Shown one piece after another: positions 9,287 through 19,432 of a DNA stretch of 64,000 bases. The first letter of the stretch is position 1, and each line of letters starts with the position of its first letter. Below the pieces are notes generated by a model that worked only from the letters and a program-made list of their open reading frames with translations, did not search any database and was not told where the DNA came from. The DNA lies in NCBI RefSeq assembly GCF_004769525.1, contig NZ_RQFT01000007.1, forward strand, positions 310,001-374,000. Direction: 5' to 3'. The position numbers and the translations under genes were made by a program. The DNA is from Leptospira bouyouniensis. GTDB taxonomy: Bacteria; Spirochaetota; Leptospiria; Leptospirales; Leptospiraceae.

Positions 9287-10978
9287 CTAAAATTGAAACC
9301 GAAAAGCAACAGAATCGAGCCTATCTGCTACCTTCTCCAAATTGGAAATCGATTCCTCTATCGCTGCAACCGTTTGTTGTTGTTCGTTTGCCGCAGCGGA
9401 CAATTCTTCGACGATTGAAGATGTATGCGTCATTTGATTTTGAATTTTTTCCATATTGGATAACACATTTGATGACTTCTCTTGTGTTCCTTCGGTTGAA
9501 CTACTGATCTTTTCCGAACTTTCTTTTGTGACCACAGAATTTGTCAGAATTCTTTCCATTTCAGTTTGAACGGTTTCAAATTCATTTGATCCTAGTTCCA
9601 CTTCTGTTAATCCTTCTTCAATGTCTGAAACGGTTTGTAATATCTTTGTTGTAAGATCATTGATGAAAACAGAAATCTCTTTTGCAGATTTTTTCGATTG
9701 TTCTGCAAGCAGACCTACTTCACCTGCAACCACTGCAAATCCTTTCCCTGCATCGCCTGCCCTCGCAGATTCAATCGAAGCGTTTAACGAAAGCAAGTTG
9801 GTTTTTTCAGAAATGGCAGCGATGGTTTCTGTAATTTTACGAATTGCTTTGGTTTTTTCTCCTAAATCTTTGATCGATTCAGAAGTTTTGAAGATCTGAT
9901 TTTTTGCCTTAAAGAATTGTGCCATTGCTTTGTCGGAACGATTCTTCCCTTCCATTGCAATCTGATGGGCGGTAGTAGATTCTAGTTTTACCGCTTTTGA
10001 TTCAGAACGTATACTTTGGATATGATGGTTGAGTGCATCCATTTGGTGGAGTATACTTTCTGAACTTTCTCTTGTTACATTACTAGAATCAGCAAGTGAA
10101 TGCATCGCAAGGGATAACTCTTGGAAAGCAACATGGATATGTTCGACTGCTTTTGTAAGTCCTTTGATTTGTGTTTTAACAATTTCAGCATTACCGATGA
10201 GTTGGGATATCATTCCGCGAAACTCATATTGAGTTTTTTTAAGGAGTTGAAGGACTTCCGCATAATCACCACCATTCTCCAACTCGACATCAAATTTCAA
10301 TTGACCTTTGTACAAATTTTTTAAGTATTCAATGACTCTCAAAAAGGAATGTCTATTTTTTGTGATTTTCCAATACCCTAAAGATGAGATAAGAAAAAAA
10401 ATAACAAATCCAATTCCAGTTAATAATGGTTTTTGATTATCAGGAATGCTAAGAACATTCATCAAAGAAAATACTATCAATAAAAGCAAACTAACGATAG
10501 TTTGAATTAAATAAATTGATTTAGAAGAAAGACCAGACAATAACCCAATTCGCAAATCCTCTTTCCACTTCCCAGAATTCATCTTTGCATAAAGAATTTC
10601 TGCTTTTTCAATTTGTGATTTGGTCGCTTTTGTGCGAACTGACATGTACCCGATATGTTTTCCGTCTTCATAGATAGGAGATACATTGGCATCTACCCAA
10701 TAATAATCTCCATTTTTGCATCGATTTTTAACGAGACCAACCCATGAATTCTGAGCTTTGATAGTGTCCCAAAGGTCACGGAATGCTTCCACAGGCATCT
10801 CTGGGTGGCGGATGAGATTATGAGGTTGTCCAATGAGTTCTTCTTGCTTATAACCACTAATTTTTAGGAAGTCTTCATTTACATAAGTAATGATGCCTTT
10901 TAAATCAGTTTTGGATGTAATCTTTGTTCCTTCTTGGAACGTAACTTCGTGGTTTGTGATAGGTAGATTCTTACGCAT
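9287..10978 (-). CDS. PAS-domain methyl-accepting chemotaxis protein, Aer-like
   Basis: Chemoreceptor that controls CheA. The chosen ATG (10978) gives 563 residues and places the PAS domain at the very N-terminus as in Aer ([44 protein letters not shown]); a TTG at 11026 would add 16 residues. Two membrane helices follow (about 165-205: [17 protein letters not shown] and [16 protein letters not shown]). A long coiled-coil signalling domain has the conserved hairpin [20 protein letters not shown] and [11 protein letters not shown]. The PAS domain probably binds FAD or haem and senses energy or redox state; the cofactor is inferred from Aer. Confidence 0.88.
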   Translation of the reverse strand: MRKNLPITNHEVTFQEGTKITSKTDLKGIITYVNEDFLKISGYKQEELIGQPHNLIRHPEMPVEAFRDLWDTIKAQNSWVGLVKNRCKNGDYYWVDANVSPIYEDGKHIGYMSVRTKATKSQIEKAEILYAKMNSGKWKEDLRIGLLSGLSSKSIYLIQTIVSLLLLIVFSLMNVLSIPDNQKPLLTGIGFVIFFLISSLGYWKITKNRHSFLRVIEYLKNLYKGQLKFDVELENGGDYAEVLQLLKKTQYEFRGMISQLIGNAEIVKTQIKGLTKAVEHIHVAFQELSLAMHSLADSSNVTRESSESILHQMDALNHHIQSIRSESKAVKLESTTAHQIAMEGKNRSDKAMAQFFKAKNQIFKTSESIKDLGEKTKAIRKITETIAAISEKTNLLSLNASIESARAGDAGKGFAVVAGEVGLLAEQSKKSAKEISVFINDLTTKILQTVSDIEEGLTEVELGSNEFETVQTEMERILTNSVVTKESSEKISSSTEGTQEKSSNVLSNMEKIQNQMTHTSSIVEELSAAANEQQQTVAAIEESISNLEKVADRLDSVAFRFQF

Positions 10979-11042
10979 ACACTTTTGGTTCCATTTTTGG
11001 AGACATGGTTGAAAGTATTTAGGCAAAGCCCGTAACAGGCAA

Positions 11043-11110
11043 GCAAAATAGAATCATACTAAGAATGATTCTTTTGCAATGGCTTGACATTCTGAAATTT
11101 TTCATAAAAT
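11043..11110 (+). promoter_or_regulatory. Candidate promoter with interrupted inverted repeat
   Basis: Between the divergent chemoreceptor and phosphatase genes. An inverted repeat AGAATCAT (11050-11057) with ATGATTCT (11065-11072) is extended by GCAAA/TTTGC arms (11043-11047 and 11073-11077). Just after it is a perfect -35 hexamer TTGACA (11084-11089) and a -10-like TAAAAT (11105-11110). The 15-base spacing is short. The palindrome abutting the -35 box could be an operator. Inferred from sequence alone. Confidence 0.4.
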
Positions 11111-11134
11111 CACCTACGATATTCCATAATTTTC

Positions 11135-13426
11135 ATGTTCAAAACTATCTTTTTACCTCTCACCATTCGTTTAGAAGCATTTACTCATTTAGTTCCAGTC
11201 CCCTTCGCGATCTATATGGCTTCGATTACACAAGTTTATAGTATCAGCGAATGGTTGTTATTTTTAGTTTTATGTGTAACGAGTGGAACATTAATGGTTC
11301 TCGGTGGTTGCCTTTGGCGTTATATCATTCTAAAAAAAATCTCAACCCAATTTGAAAACCTTCAAATTGAAAAAAACAAGGATACTTACACAATTGGATC
11401 CAATGCAAAATCCAAAGAACTCAAACTATTTTTATATCGATATCCATTTTACGAAGGATTCATTATCATATTACGTTGGTTTGTTGGGGTAGGTTTAATT
11501 TTTGCTGCCACTCCATTTTTCAATTTATACAGACCTACCTTATGGACAACATTTCTACTTTACATGGTAATGATCCCACCTATTTCATTTGTGGCTTATT
11601 ATTTCATAACTGAAAATGCATTTCGCAATTTATTCAAAATCCCTTTGATTCGACCCATTACAATCGAACCAAATGAAATTCCAAAATTCGATTATTTCAA
11701 AAGGATCTTGATTTCCTTTTTTGCACTCGCCGCTTTACCAGTTACCGTTCTTGGATATATGTTAATATCGAGTGCCAACGGAAACTTACATGTAAAAAAT
11801 CCGTCCTTACAAGTTTTGATCATTGGAATTATTTTTATATTTCCATTGGTATTTGTTGCCTATTTGGTCGCAAAAGCCGTTAGACAAGGATTAAGTGATA
11901 CAAGCCATATCTTAGATGAATTATCAAAAGGAAACTTTTCAGTAGTTTCTATGCCTTCTTCTGGGGATGATTTTGGACAACAATCTTTTCATCTGAATCG
12001 AGTTATCCAACAGCTAAATACAATGTATACAGAAATTTTTACTTTAAACGTGGGATTAGAAACTAAGGTAAAAGAACGAACATTAGAATTGGAAAATTCA
12101 CTTGAAGAAGTGAAAAAATTAAAATTCCAACAAGATGGTGATTATTTTTTAACCCATTTACTTCTCAAACCTCTTGGAAAAAACCAGGTGAGTAGTGAAT
12201 TTGTTTCAATTGATTTTTTTCTGAAACAAAAAAAGAGATTTGAGTTTAAAGGAAAAGAATACGAAATCGGTGGAGACTTGAACATCGCACATAATGTGAT
12301 CTTACAAGGAAAAAAATTTTCCGTTTTTGTAAACTCTGACGCTATGGGGAAATCCATGCAAGGTGCTGGTGGAGCATTAGTGTTAGGAGCAGTATTTCAA
12401 TCCATCATTGAAAGAACCTACTTATCTTCAAACACATACAATCAATCCCCAGAACGATGGCTAAAAAATGCTTTTATCGAAATGCACAAAATCTTTGAAG
12501 GATTTGATGGAAGTATGCTTGTCTCTCTTGTAATCGGGCTTATCGAAGAAGATACTGGTTTTTTATACTTTATCAATGCAGAACACCCATGGTTAATTTT
12601 ATACAGAGATGAAAAAGCAAGTTTTTTAGAAAACGAATTGAGTTATCGAAAACTTGGAACCAAAGGATTAAATTCGGGAATATTTATTAAAACCTTTCGT
12701 TTGTTACCTGGTGATACGATCATTAGTGGATCGGATGGTAGGGATGATTTATTACTCTTCAGTGAACAAATTGAATCAAATCAAAGACAAATCAATCAAG
12801 ATGAAAATTTAATCCTTTCTTACGTTGAACAAGGTAAAGGTGAATTAGATTCGATTTTCAATATACTGAGCAAAAACGGAGAAATCACTGATGATTTATC
12901 TCTGATTCGAGTTCATTATAAAGGAAATAGTGAATTACTTCCCAATCCTGGTTTTTCAAAATCATACCAAACTGCTAAAAAACTAGTAGAAGTTGGAAAC
13001 ATAGATGCAGCAATTGATTCACTTCAAAAACAAATTTTAGCGCAACCTATCACAAACAAAAGGTTTCATAAATTATTGGCAAAACTTCATTTCAAACGGA
13101 AGGAATATACTGAAGCAACAGAACATGCCCAAGTGTATTTAGAAAGCCACCCTTTTGATCTTAATTTTATGGAACTTAGCTCTATTTTACTTCACAAAGC
13201 AGGCAAAATCGACCAGGCCATTGAAATCTCTGAACGTATCCGTTTGAGAGAACCAAAAACATCAAAAAATACCTTCCATTTGATTCGATTGTATTTGGTG
13301 AAAGAGAATACCCAAAGAGCAAAAGAAATTTTAAATGAATGGGAACAACAATTCCCGATCGATCATGAACGGATAAAAAAATGGAAACAAATCCTGAGAT
13401 TAAAATTTCCAAATGTCTTGATTTAA
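11135..13426 (+). CDS. Membrane SpoIIE-type PP2C phosphatase with HAMP and TPR
   Basis: 763 residues. The N-terminal half has several membrane helices (about 10-250), followed by a HAMP-like segment (LDELSKGNFSVV near 270) and a coiled coil (LNVGLETKVKERTLELENSL). The SpoIIE/RsbU catalytic domain lies at about 345-600, with GGDLNIAH, SDAMGKSMQGAGGAL and a GSDGRDDLLL acidic site. The last 140 residues form TPR-like repeats (AAIDSLQKQILAQP, YTEATEHAQVYLESHPFD). Such proteins dephosphorylate anti-sigma-factor antagonists in partner-switching stress pathways. It is followed 49 bases later by a paralogue lacking the TPR tail, indicating tandem duplication. Confidence 0.82.
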   Translation: MFKTIFLPLTIRLEAFTHLVPVPFAIYMASITQVYSISEWLLFLVLCVTSGTLMVLGGCLWRYIILKKISTQFENLQIEKNKDTYTIGSNAKSKELKLFLYRYPFYEGFIIILRWFVGVGLIFAATPFFNLYRPTLWTTFLLYMVMIPPISFVAYYFITENAFRNLFKIPLIRPITIEPNEIPKFDYFKRILISFFALAALPVTVLGYMLISSANGNLHVKNPSLQVLIIGIIFIFPLVFVAYLVAKAVRQGLSDTSHILDELSKGNFSVVSMPSSGDDFGQQSFHLNRVIQQLNTMYTEIFTLNVGLETKVKERTLELENSLEEVKKLKFQQDGDYFLTHLLLKPLGKNQVSSEFVSIDFFLKQKKRFEFKGKEYEIGGDLNIAHNVILQGKKFSVFVNSDAMGKSMQGAGGALVLGAVFQSIIERTYLSSNTYNQSPERWLKNAFIEMHKIFEGFDGSMLVSLVIGLIEEDTGFLYFINAEHPWLILYRDEKASFLENELSYRKLGTKGLNSGIFIKTFRLLPGDTIISGSDGRDDLLLFSEQIESNQRQINQDENLILSYVEQGKGELDSIFNILSKNGEITDDLSLIRVHYKGNSELLPNPGFSKSYQTAKKLVEVGNIDAAIDSLQKQILAQPITNKRFHKLLAKLHFKRKEYTEATEHAQVYLESHPFDLNFMELSSILLHKAGKIDQAIEISERIRLREPKTSKNTFHLIRLYLVKENTQRAKEILNEWEQQFPIDHERIKKWKQILRLKFPNVLI

Positions 13427-13475
13427 ATTTTGTGATATAGTATCGTTTTTGGTGATCGTTTCCACCAATTCAGTT

Positions 13476-15266
13476 ATGAACAGGAAAACCTTATTTTGGG
13501 ACCTAACTTTTAAACTTGAGGCGTTTACACATACCGTTCCTGTACCCTTCGCAGTATATTATGCCATCATCACCCAAAAGATGGAGGCAAACCATTGGAA
13601 AATTTTTATTGCCTTATGTCTCGTATTTGCCACTGGCATCGGATTATTAGGTACTTTTGTACGACATCTTCTTCTCAAATTCCTTTATGCCAAAATTGAG
13701 AAAATGAGACTTCCATCTAACACGTCTCCGCTTTCGATAGAAGAAAAGGAATATGCGAAGTCTGTAAAAATTCTACTTTTCCGCTATCCATTGATTGAAG
13801 CAATCATCATCGTAATACGTTGGTTATCTGGCGTTATCCCAATCAGTTTACTCTTTTTTTATTTGGTCGAATATACACCATCAGTCGCCAGGTCAGCAAT
13901 TTTCACATTTGTAATGATTGCACCCATTTCTTTTGTTACGTATTATTTTATTACTGAAAGTTCGATTCGTAACCTTTTTGATTTACCTCAATTTAAAAAC
14001 GTCGAATTACAAGAAAAGGACATTCCTAAGTTTAATTATTTTACAAGAATTTTAGTTGCATTTTTTAGTTTAGCCGCATTACCTTTTGTTATTTTTTCAT
14101 ATATCTTATATTCACTTGCAACTGGTGAAATCGCAGTTGAGGATCCAATGATCCCAATTGTAACAGTTTCCTTTATCTTCATCATTCCTCTCATTGTGTG
14201 TTCCTATGTTGTTGCTAAATCTGTTAACGAAGGATTGAATGAAACCAGTCGTTCTCTTGGGGAACTAGCAAAAGGAAATTTTGATGTTCTTGTTACAGCT
14301 AAATCAAGTGATGATTTCGCAAGACAAGCATTTTATCTTAACTCCGTGATCGGAACTTTGAAGAACATGTATGCGGAAATCCGGAACTTAAATGAAGGAT
14401 TAGAAGAAAAGGTTACATTAAGAACCGATGAGTTAAACCAGAGTCTCAACGATATCAGTAAACTTAAAGTCCAACAAGATGGAGATTATTATTTAATTTA
14501 TCAATTACTCAATCCGTTTGCCATTAAAGATATCAATAGCAAAACCTTTCATGTTGAACACTTCCTGCGCCAAAAGAAAGCCTTTGAATTTAAAAATCAA
14601 AAGTATGAAATAGGCGGAGACATTAATATCTCTCACACCATCCAACTTCAGGATCGTAAATATATTTTGTTTGTTAATGCAGATGCTATGGGGAAATCGA
14701 TGCAAGGCGCTGGTGGTGCACTCGTGTTTGGATCTGTCTTCCAATCAATTGTCCAACGAACCAAAACTGATCCAGGATTTAAAAATTTATCACCCGTAGA
14801 ATGGTTACGATCTAATTTACAAGAGTTACAATTGATTTTTGAAACTTTCGATGGGACGATGTTAGTTTCTCTGACTATGGGTCTTATTGAAGAAGGAACT
14901 GGCAAACTCCACTTTCTCAATGCGGAGCATCCAATGATTGTTCTCTATCGAAACGATAGAGCTAATTTTTTGTTTCCGATCATCTCCTATCGTAAATTGG
15001 GAACATTGGGAGCAACTCCAATCAGCAAAGTGAATGAGTTCCAACTCCAACCCAATGACGTACTTCTCATCGGCTCTGACGGCAAGGACGACCTTCTCTT
15101 TAAAAATGAGGAAGGGGAATGGGAAGTGTTATCAGAAGATGAAATTTTTCTAGAAATTGTCGAAAAGACAAAAGGAAATTTGGAATCGATCATCAAGGAA
15201 GTGGATGCACTTGGCCAAGTCATCGACGATTTTTCGATCATTCGGATCGCCTATGAAAGTGATTGA
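13476..15266 (+). CDS. Membrane SpoIIE-type PP2C phosphatase, paralogue
   Basis: 596 residues from ATG 13476, chosen because MNRKTLFWDLTFKLEAFTH aligns with the start of the preceding gene; a TTG at 13449 would add nine residues. It has the same architecture: N-terminal membrane block with FKLEAFTHTVPVPFAVYYA, a HAMP-like segment (LGELAKGNFDVLV), a coiled coil and a PP2C domain with GGDINISH, NADAMGKSMQGAGGAL and GSDGKDDLLF. It ends directly after the phosphatase domain, with no TPR extension. It is clearly homologous to the 11135-13426 product along its full length, so the pair arose by duplication. The substrate is unknown. Confidence 0.82.
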   Translation: MNRKTLFWDLTFKLEAFTHTVPVPFAVYYAIITQKMEANHWKIFIALCLVFATGIGLLGTFVRHLLLKFLYAKIEKMRLPSNTSPLSIEEKEYAKSVKILLFRYPLIEAIIIVIRWLSGVIPISLLFFYLVEYTPSVARSAIFTFVMIAPISFVTYYFITESSIRNLFDLPQFKNVELQEKDIPKFNYFTRILVAFFSLAALPFVIFSYILYSLATGEIAVEDPMIPIVTVSFIFIIPLIVCSYVVAKSVNEGLNETSRSLGELAKGNFDVLVTAKSSDDFARQAFYLNSVIGTLKNMYAEIRNLNEGLEEKVTLRTDELNQSLNDISKLKVQQDGDYYLIYQLLNPFAIKDINSKTFHVEHFLRQKKAFEFKNQKYEIGGDINISHTIQLQDRKYILFVNADAMGKSMQGAGGALVFGSVFQSIVQRTKTDPGFKNLSPVEWLRSNLQELQLIFETFDGTMLVSLTMGLIEEGTGKLHFLNAEHPMIVLYRNDRANFLFPIISYRKLGTLGATPISKVNEFQLQPNDVLLIGSDGKDDLLFKNEEGEWEVLSEDEIFLEIVEKTKGNLESIIKEVDALGQVIDDFSIIRIAYESD

Positions 15267-15366
15267 ACAAGTTAAAAAAAGATTCAATTCTTTGGATCGT
15301 TTTGGACTAATTCTCAATTTATTTCACAAAATCTCAGTTCATACCGTCCAATAACTGGAACATTGA

Positions 15367-16752
15367 ATGAGCCATTCTAAACTAAAACTTCCCGTCAAAA
15401 TGGGATACGGATTTGCCGAAACTGGTATAACAGCCGTTCAACTCTTTACTCAAATTTATCTTCTCAAGTTTTATACTGAAATCATAGGTTTAAATTCAAG
15501 TTTAGCCGGAATTGCTTTGTCCATTTCTGTCATTTGGGATGCGATTAGTGATCCACTTATGGGAAGGATCTCGGACCATACAAAAACTCGGTTCGGACGC
15601 AGAAGACCTTATATTTTCATTGGTGGCATATTATTATCAATTGCAGTATTGTTACTTTTCTCTCCGCCGCAAATCTCCTCTCAACTTGGTAAATTTTCTT
15701 ATTTGTTAAGTGTTTATCTTTTGGTGAACACTGCCATGACAATCATCTCCGTTCCACATATTGCTCTCGGAGGAGAACTTAGTTTTGAGCGTAATGAACG
15801 TACTTCGGTATTTGGTTGGCGTTTGTTTTTTAGTAACATAGGTATGCTTATCGGAATGATCGTTCCCGCGGCCATATTACAGTCTCTAGGTGATGAGACT
15901 TCGAAAGAAAATATCATCACATCGAGAACAATTGCAGGTGAAATTGTATCTCTTGTAATTTTAGTTTCTTCGATCATCACTTTTTGGGTCACAAAAGGAA
16001 AAGATAATATTGAAGTGGAAAAGGAAAATAAACTCCCCTTCTTTTTATCTTTTGGTTCCGTTTTAAAAAACAAAATGTTTCTTGTTTTGTTGTTTGCATT
16101 TGTCATCGCAACCATCGGCAGAACCTTTAACTCAGCGATTGCATTGTATTATTATGAATACAGATTGGGACTAAAAGAATCGCAAGTGGTCATCAATATC
16201 TTATTGCCTTTTTTTCTCGTCCTTATGTTATCCATTGCTTTTTGGGTATGGATTTCAAAACAGATTGGAAAAAAAATACCAGCATTCTTTGGTGTATTTG
16301 GATTAGGACTCCTTACTGTCATCGTTTATCCTTTGTTTCCTTATGGAGAACTGAGACCTCCACTCATCGCTGCATTTTTTGGCGGTATCTTTGCTGGTTC
16401 CATATTGATTATGGATTCCATACTTACAGATGTAGTCGACTATGATGAATACAAAACAGGTGAAAAGCGCGAAGGGTTATATTTTGGTATTTGGAAAATG
16501 GGTGTCAAATTCTCTCAAGCATTTGGTATCGCCATCACTGGTTTTTTACTCGATGCCATTGGATTCCAAAACGGTTTGAGTACACAATCTTCTGAAGTTG
16601 GATTTCGGCTTGCATTGATTTTTGGACCTGGGGTTGGATTTTTCTTTATCTTAGGTTCCATCATATTTCTGTTTTTCCCTTTAACAGATGCAAAACACAT
16701 CCAAGTGCAACGAATCTTAACAAAAAGAGCATTGAAAAAGGAAACCAGGTAA
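15367..16752 (+). CDS. MFS transporter, GPH (sugar:cation symporter) type
   Basis: 461 residues with about twelve membrane helices. The family signature near residues 50-75 is DAISDPLMGRISDHT followed by RFGRRRPYI, typical of glycoside-pentoside-hexuronide symporters (MelB group). The second-half signature is DVVDYDEYKTGEKREG followed by GIWKMGVKFSQAFGIAI. It probably imports a sugar, glycoside or related solute with Na+ or H+; the substrate cannot be read from sequence. A cyclase gene starts 8 bases downstream, so the two are likely one transcript. Spirochetes of this group use few sugars, so a non-sugar substrate is possible. Confidence 0.8.
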   Translation: MSHSKLKLPVKMGYGFAETGITAVQLFTQIYLLKFYTEIIGLNSSLAGIALSISVIWDAISDPLMGRISDHTKTRFGRRRPYIFIGGILLSIAVLLLFSPPQISSQLGKFSYLLSVYLLVNTAMTIISVPHIALGGELSFERNERTSVFGWRLFFSNIGMLIGMIVPAAILQSLGDETSKENIITSRTIAGEIVSLVILVSSIITFWVTKGKDNIEVEKENKLPFFLSFGSVLKNKMFLVLLFAFVIATIGRTFNSAIALYYYEYRLGLKESQVVINILLPFFLVLMLSIAFWVWISKQIGKKIPAFFGVFGLGLLTVIVYPLFPYGELRPPLIAAFFGGIFAGSILIMDSILTDVVDYDEYKTGEKREGLYFGIWKMGVKFSQAFGIAITGFLLDAIGFQNGLSTQSSEVGFRLALIFGPGVGFFFILGSIIFLFFPLTDAKHIQVQRILTKRALKKETR

Positions 16753-16759
16753 GTTACAT

Positions 16760-18334
16760 TTGAAACCCATGGCACCAAAGCAAAAATTCCAGTTCCTTGC
16801 ATTTTTACTGATTTATTTTATTGTTCCTTTCTCTGCTTGTTTGTTCACATTAATCTTTGCCAACTATACTTCCACAGCCTTTCTTCCTGAAAAATTTTTA
16901 GTATTGTTTGAAGCAACAAGAGTTACTCAAGATTTTACACTATTCGCATTGACTTGGGCACCATTTCCCATCATCACAATCATTCTATTTTTTTATAGTT
17001 TACCAGTAGCTGATTACTTATTCAAAAAAGAAAAATGTAGTTACCTCTCCGAAGAAAAAGCACGCCATAGAATCGTTCATTCTCCCATTATCATTAGTTT
17101 ATATGGATTTGTCGGTTGGGAATTATCCACGTTTCTTTCTGTATTCCGGATTGACACTCTTTACCCGGAAGCCCCACCCCAAAGTATATTGACTGTTACG
17201 ATCTTATTTGCTTTTTGGGGACTATTTGCATTTGCCTTTTCATACGCTACTACGAATTATCTGAACAAAACATTGATTATACCATGTGTATTTCCAGAGG
17301 GTGGACTTGGTAAATATGCAAAAGGAAAACAGTTTTCTATTGTCACAAAACAAATTATTTTTTGGACAGCCTCTACATTATTTCCAATCGTACTTTTGAT
17401 ATTTGGTTTATTACTAAGGACAAATCAAAATCTATTCGATTTACACCTATTGATTCACACAGATGTTTTATTTGAAGTGATTGCCATTATGTTATTCTTC
17501 TCTTTTGTTTTTTCTGTAACTTTTGCAATTAGTATACAACATCCTCTCAATAAAATTGAAGAAGCAACAGAACTCATCAAAGAACAAAAGTTTGATACTA
17601 GAGTCACAATCTTTAGTTCAGATGAATTAGGACTTCTCGGAGATGCAGTAAACGAAATGGCAGAAGGACTTGCAGAAAGAGAAAGGATCAAAGATACGTT
17701 TGGGAGAATCGTAGATCCAAGAGTGAGAGATTATCTCCTATCCAATGAACATAGCTTAGGTGGAAAAGTAGTTGATGCCACCATTCTTTTTTCAGACTTA
17801 AGAGATTTTACTAAACTTTCAGAAAAAAGAACTCCAGAAGAAGTTTTATACATCTTAAATCGATACTTCCAAGAAATGAGTAATGCCATCGAAATCCATG
17901 GTGGATTTATCAATAAATTCATTGGAGATGCGATTTTAGCGGTTTTTGGAACACCAATGCCAATGTTAGACCATGCGGATCGCGCTTTCCAAACCGCACT
18001 CCAAATGCAAAAGAATTTAGACCTTCTCAACAAACAATTTTTAGGAGAAGGATTAACAGAGCTGAAGATGGGGATTGGGATCCACACGGGGAGTTTACTT
18101 GTAGGAAACATTGGATCTGCCAATCGAATGGAATTTACAGTCATTGGAGATACAGTGAACACAGCATCTCGTGTGGAAGGATTGTGTAAAGGGTTACAAA
18201 AAAACCTTCTCATCACAGAAAACACGGCAAACCTTTTGGCCGATTCCATCCGAGACCGGTTACAATCAGAAGGTGAATATGAACTCAAAGGCAGGGAATC
18301 GAAAGAAAAAATATACTCCTACCCTATATCATAA
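16760..18334 (+). CDS. Membrane adenylate/guanylate cyclase, class III, with HAMP
   Basis: 524 residues (TTG start with AGG spaced about 10 bases upstream; ATG at 16769 is an alternative). Six or so N-terminal membrane helices are followed by HAMP (LNKIEEATELIKEQKFDTRV, DELGLLGDAVNEMAEGL) and a class III cyclase domain from about 325. Metal-binding aspartates are in ILFSDLRDFT and FIGDAIL. The substrate Lys is in NKFIGD, and the nucleotide-binding FTVIGDTVNTASRVEG is complete with its Asn and Arg. All catalytic elements are present, so it should make cAMP (the family is mostly adenylyl). Regulation through the membrane domain is likely. Confidence 0.85.
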   Translation: MKPMAPKQKFQFLAFLLIYFIVPFSACLFTLIFANYTSTAFLPEKFLVLFEATRVTQDFTLFALTWAPFPIITIILFFYSLPVADYLFKKEKCSYLSEEKARHRIVHSPIIISLYGFVGWELSTFLSVFRIDTLYPEAPPQSILTVTILFAFWGLFAFAFSYATTNYLNKTLIIPCVFPEGGLGKYAKGKQFSIVTKQIIFWTASTLFPIVLLIFGLLLRTNQNLFDLHLLIHTDVLFEVIAIMLFFSFVFSVTFAISIQHPLNKIEEATELIKEQKFDTRVTIFSSDELGLLGDAVNEMAEGLAERERIKDTFGRIVDPRVRDYLLSNEHSLGGKVVDATILFSDLRDFTKLSEKRTPEEVLYILNRYFQEMSNAIEIHGGFINKFIGDAILAVFGTPMPMLDHADRAFQTALQMQKNLDLLNKQFLGEGLTELKMGIGIHTGSLLVGNIGSANRMEFTVIGDTVNTASRVEGLCKGLQKNLLITENTANLLADSIRDRLQSEGEYELKGRESKEKIYSYPIS

Positions 18335-18396
18335 GTACGTAAAAAAAAGGGAATAAAGGGTTGAATCCATTTTTAAATCAAGTCAAAATGGTGATT

Positions 18397-18675
18397 ATGA
18401 GATTTGTTTTTGTTTTACTCATTTTGTGTATCTTGTCTACTTCATGTAACGAGATCAAGTTGGTAAACTCACAAGATATTTTAGATCTACTTAAAGATGA
18501 TGGATCTTCCAATGTAAACTCATCATCAAATTCTTCTCAATCCTCTTCGACAAATTCATCTATCCAAAATGGAAACTCACAAAACCTAAACTACTATGGA
18601 CTGACAGACTCACCTACGGGAACCAATACGTATGGTTCCACCGGAAGTACGGTCGGCAATCCACTCGGTTACTAA
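18397..18675 (+). CDS. Small Ser/Asn-rich lipoprotein
   Basis: About 92 residues. The signal MRFVFVLLILCILSTSC ends in a lipobox Cys. The mature chain has a low-complexity Ser/Asn linker (about residues 45-70) and a Gly/Thr/Tyr-rich end (YGSTGSTVGNPLGY). Upstream in-frame starts exist (TTG 18361, ATG 18388), but ATG 18397 gives the cleanest signal peptide. It is probably a surface or periplasmic lipoprotein without enzymatic function, and follows the cyclase by about 60 bases. No family is recognised. Confidence 0.55.
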   Translation: MRFVFVLLILCILSTSCNEIKLVNSQDILDLLKDDGSSNVNSSSNSSQSSSTNSSIQNGNSQNLNYYGLTDSPTGTNTYGSTGSTVGNPLGY

Positions 18676-18685
18676 CCAAAAACGG

Positions 18686-19168
18686 TTATTTGATAAACTC
18701 GAAAAAATCGTCGAGGAGTGGCCGAAAACAAGACCTGATCGTCACTTTCGCAACTTTCTCATTTTTTGGGCCGTAATTTAAAATGATATCATTTGGATCG
18801 CGGATAAATGAAAAGATTTTGTTAATTTGCATCTCTGCATGGCCATCCCGCACCTTTACTATGTATTCAAATTCATGTTCATTGGCGTCAACTTCTCCAA
18901 TTCCATAGGGAACGTAACATTTGATGAGGCCGATCCCTCTGAGTTCCCCTGTTTCTTGGTTCTCAAATTCGATCTTCGAAAGTTCCGGGTCTAGTTTGTA
19001 TTCCAACCATTGTTTTGCTTTGAGATAACTTCTGGTTTTTTGGTACGTTTTATGGTCTCTGGCATCTTCTGTGGTTCGCATTTTTGAAGAAACAATCCAA
19101 AGTTTCAAACACATGGAGTTTTGGAATAACAGGAAAAAGAATAATAATAGCAATACTCGTTTCTGCAT
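18686..19168 (-). CDS. Secreted hypothetical protein, possible lipoprotein
   Basis: 160 residues from ATG 19168, which has AGAGAAG directly upstream; a longer reading to 19204 is less likely. The N-terminus MQKRVLLLLFFFLLFQNSMC is a strong signal with a possible spirochetal lipobox Cys. The body is mixed alpha/beta (EYIVKVRDGHAEMQINKIFSF, EKVAKVTIRSCFRPLLDDFF), which loosely recalls DUF4468 domains, but I cannot confirm that. It overlaps nothing and converges with the small lipoprotein gene, ending 10 bases after it. Confidence 0.55.
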   Translation of the reverse strand: MQKRVLLLLFFFLLFQNSMCLKLWIVSSKMRTTEDARDHKTYQKTRSYLKAKQWLEYKLDPELSKIEFENQETGELRGIGLIKCYVPYGIGEVDANEHEFEYIVKVRDGHAEMQINKIFSFIRDPNDIILNYGPKNEKVAKVTIRSCFRPLLDDFFEFIK

Positions 19169-19432
19169 CTTCTCTAAGCTTCCTTTCCCTCGTTCGGTTC
19201 GCAAAACAAATCTTCACATAAATGGAAAATTTTCTCCTTATTCGGCTGGACCGGAAATGGAATTACGTTTTTTGGCAATGGGGATGTGTTCTGGTTTGTT
19301 TTTTTGATCTTATGTCTCTTGGACTCGATTCTATCTCTCACTTTATTATTTTCGGAATTGGCTCCCCTCATTCTAGAGTGCCCAAATAAAAATTGGATTG
19401 AATTTGTTCGGGCATCACTTTCAATCTTGAAC

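Noticed and set aside
17731..18288. 185-codon minus-strand ORF inside the cyclase gene
   Set aside because: The plus strand carries a complete class III cyclase domain with all motifs; the antisense is a shadow.
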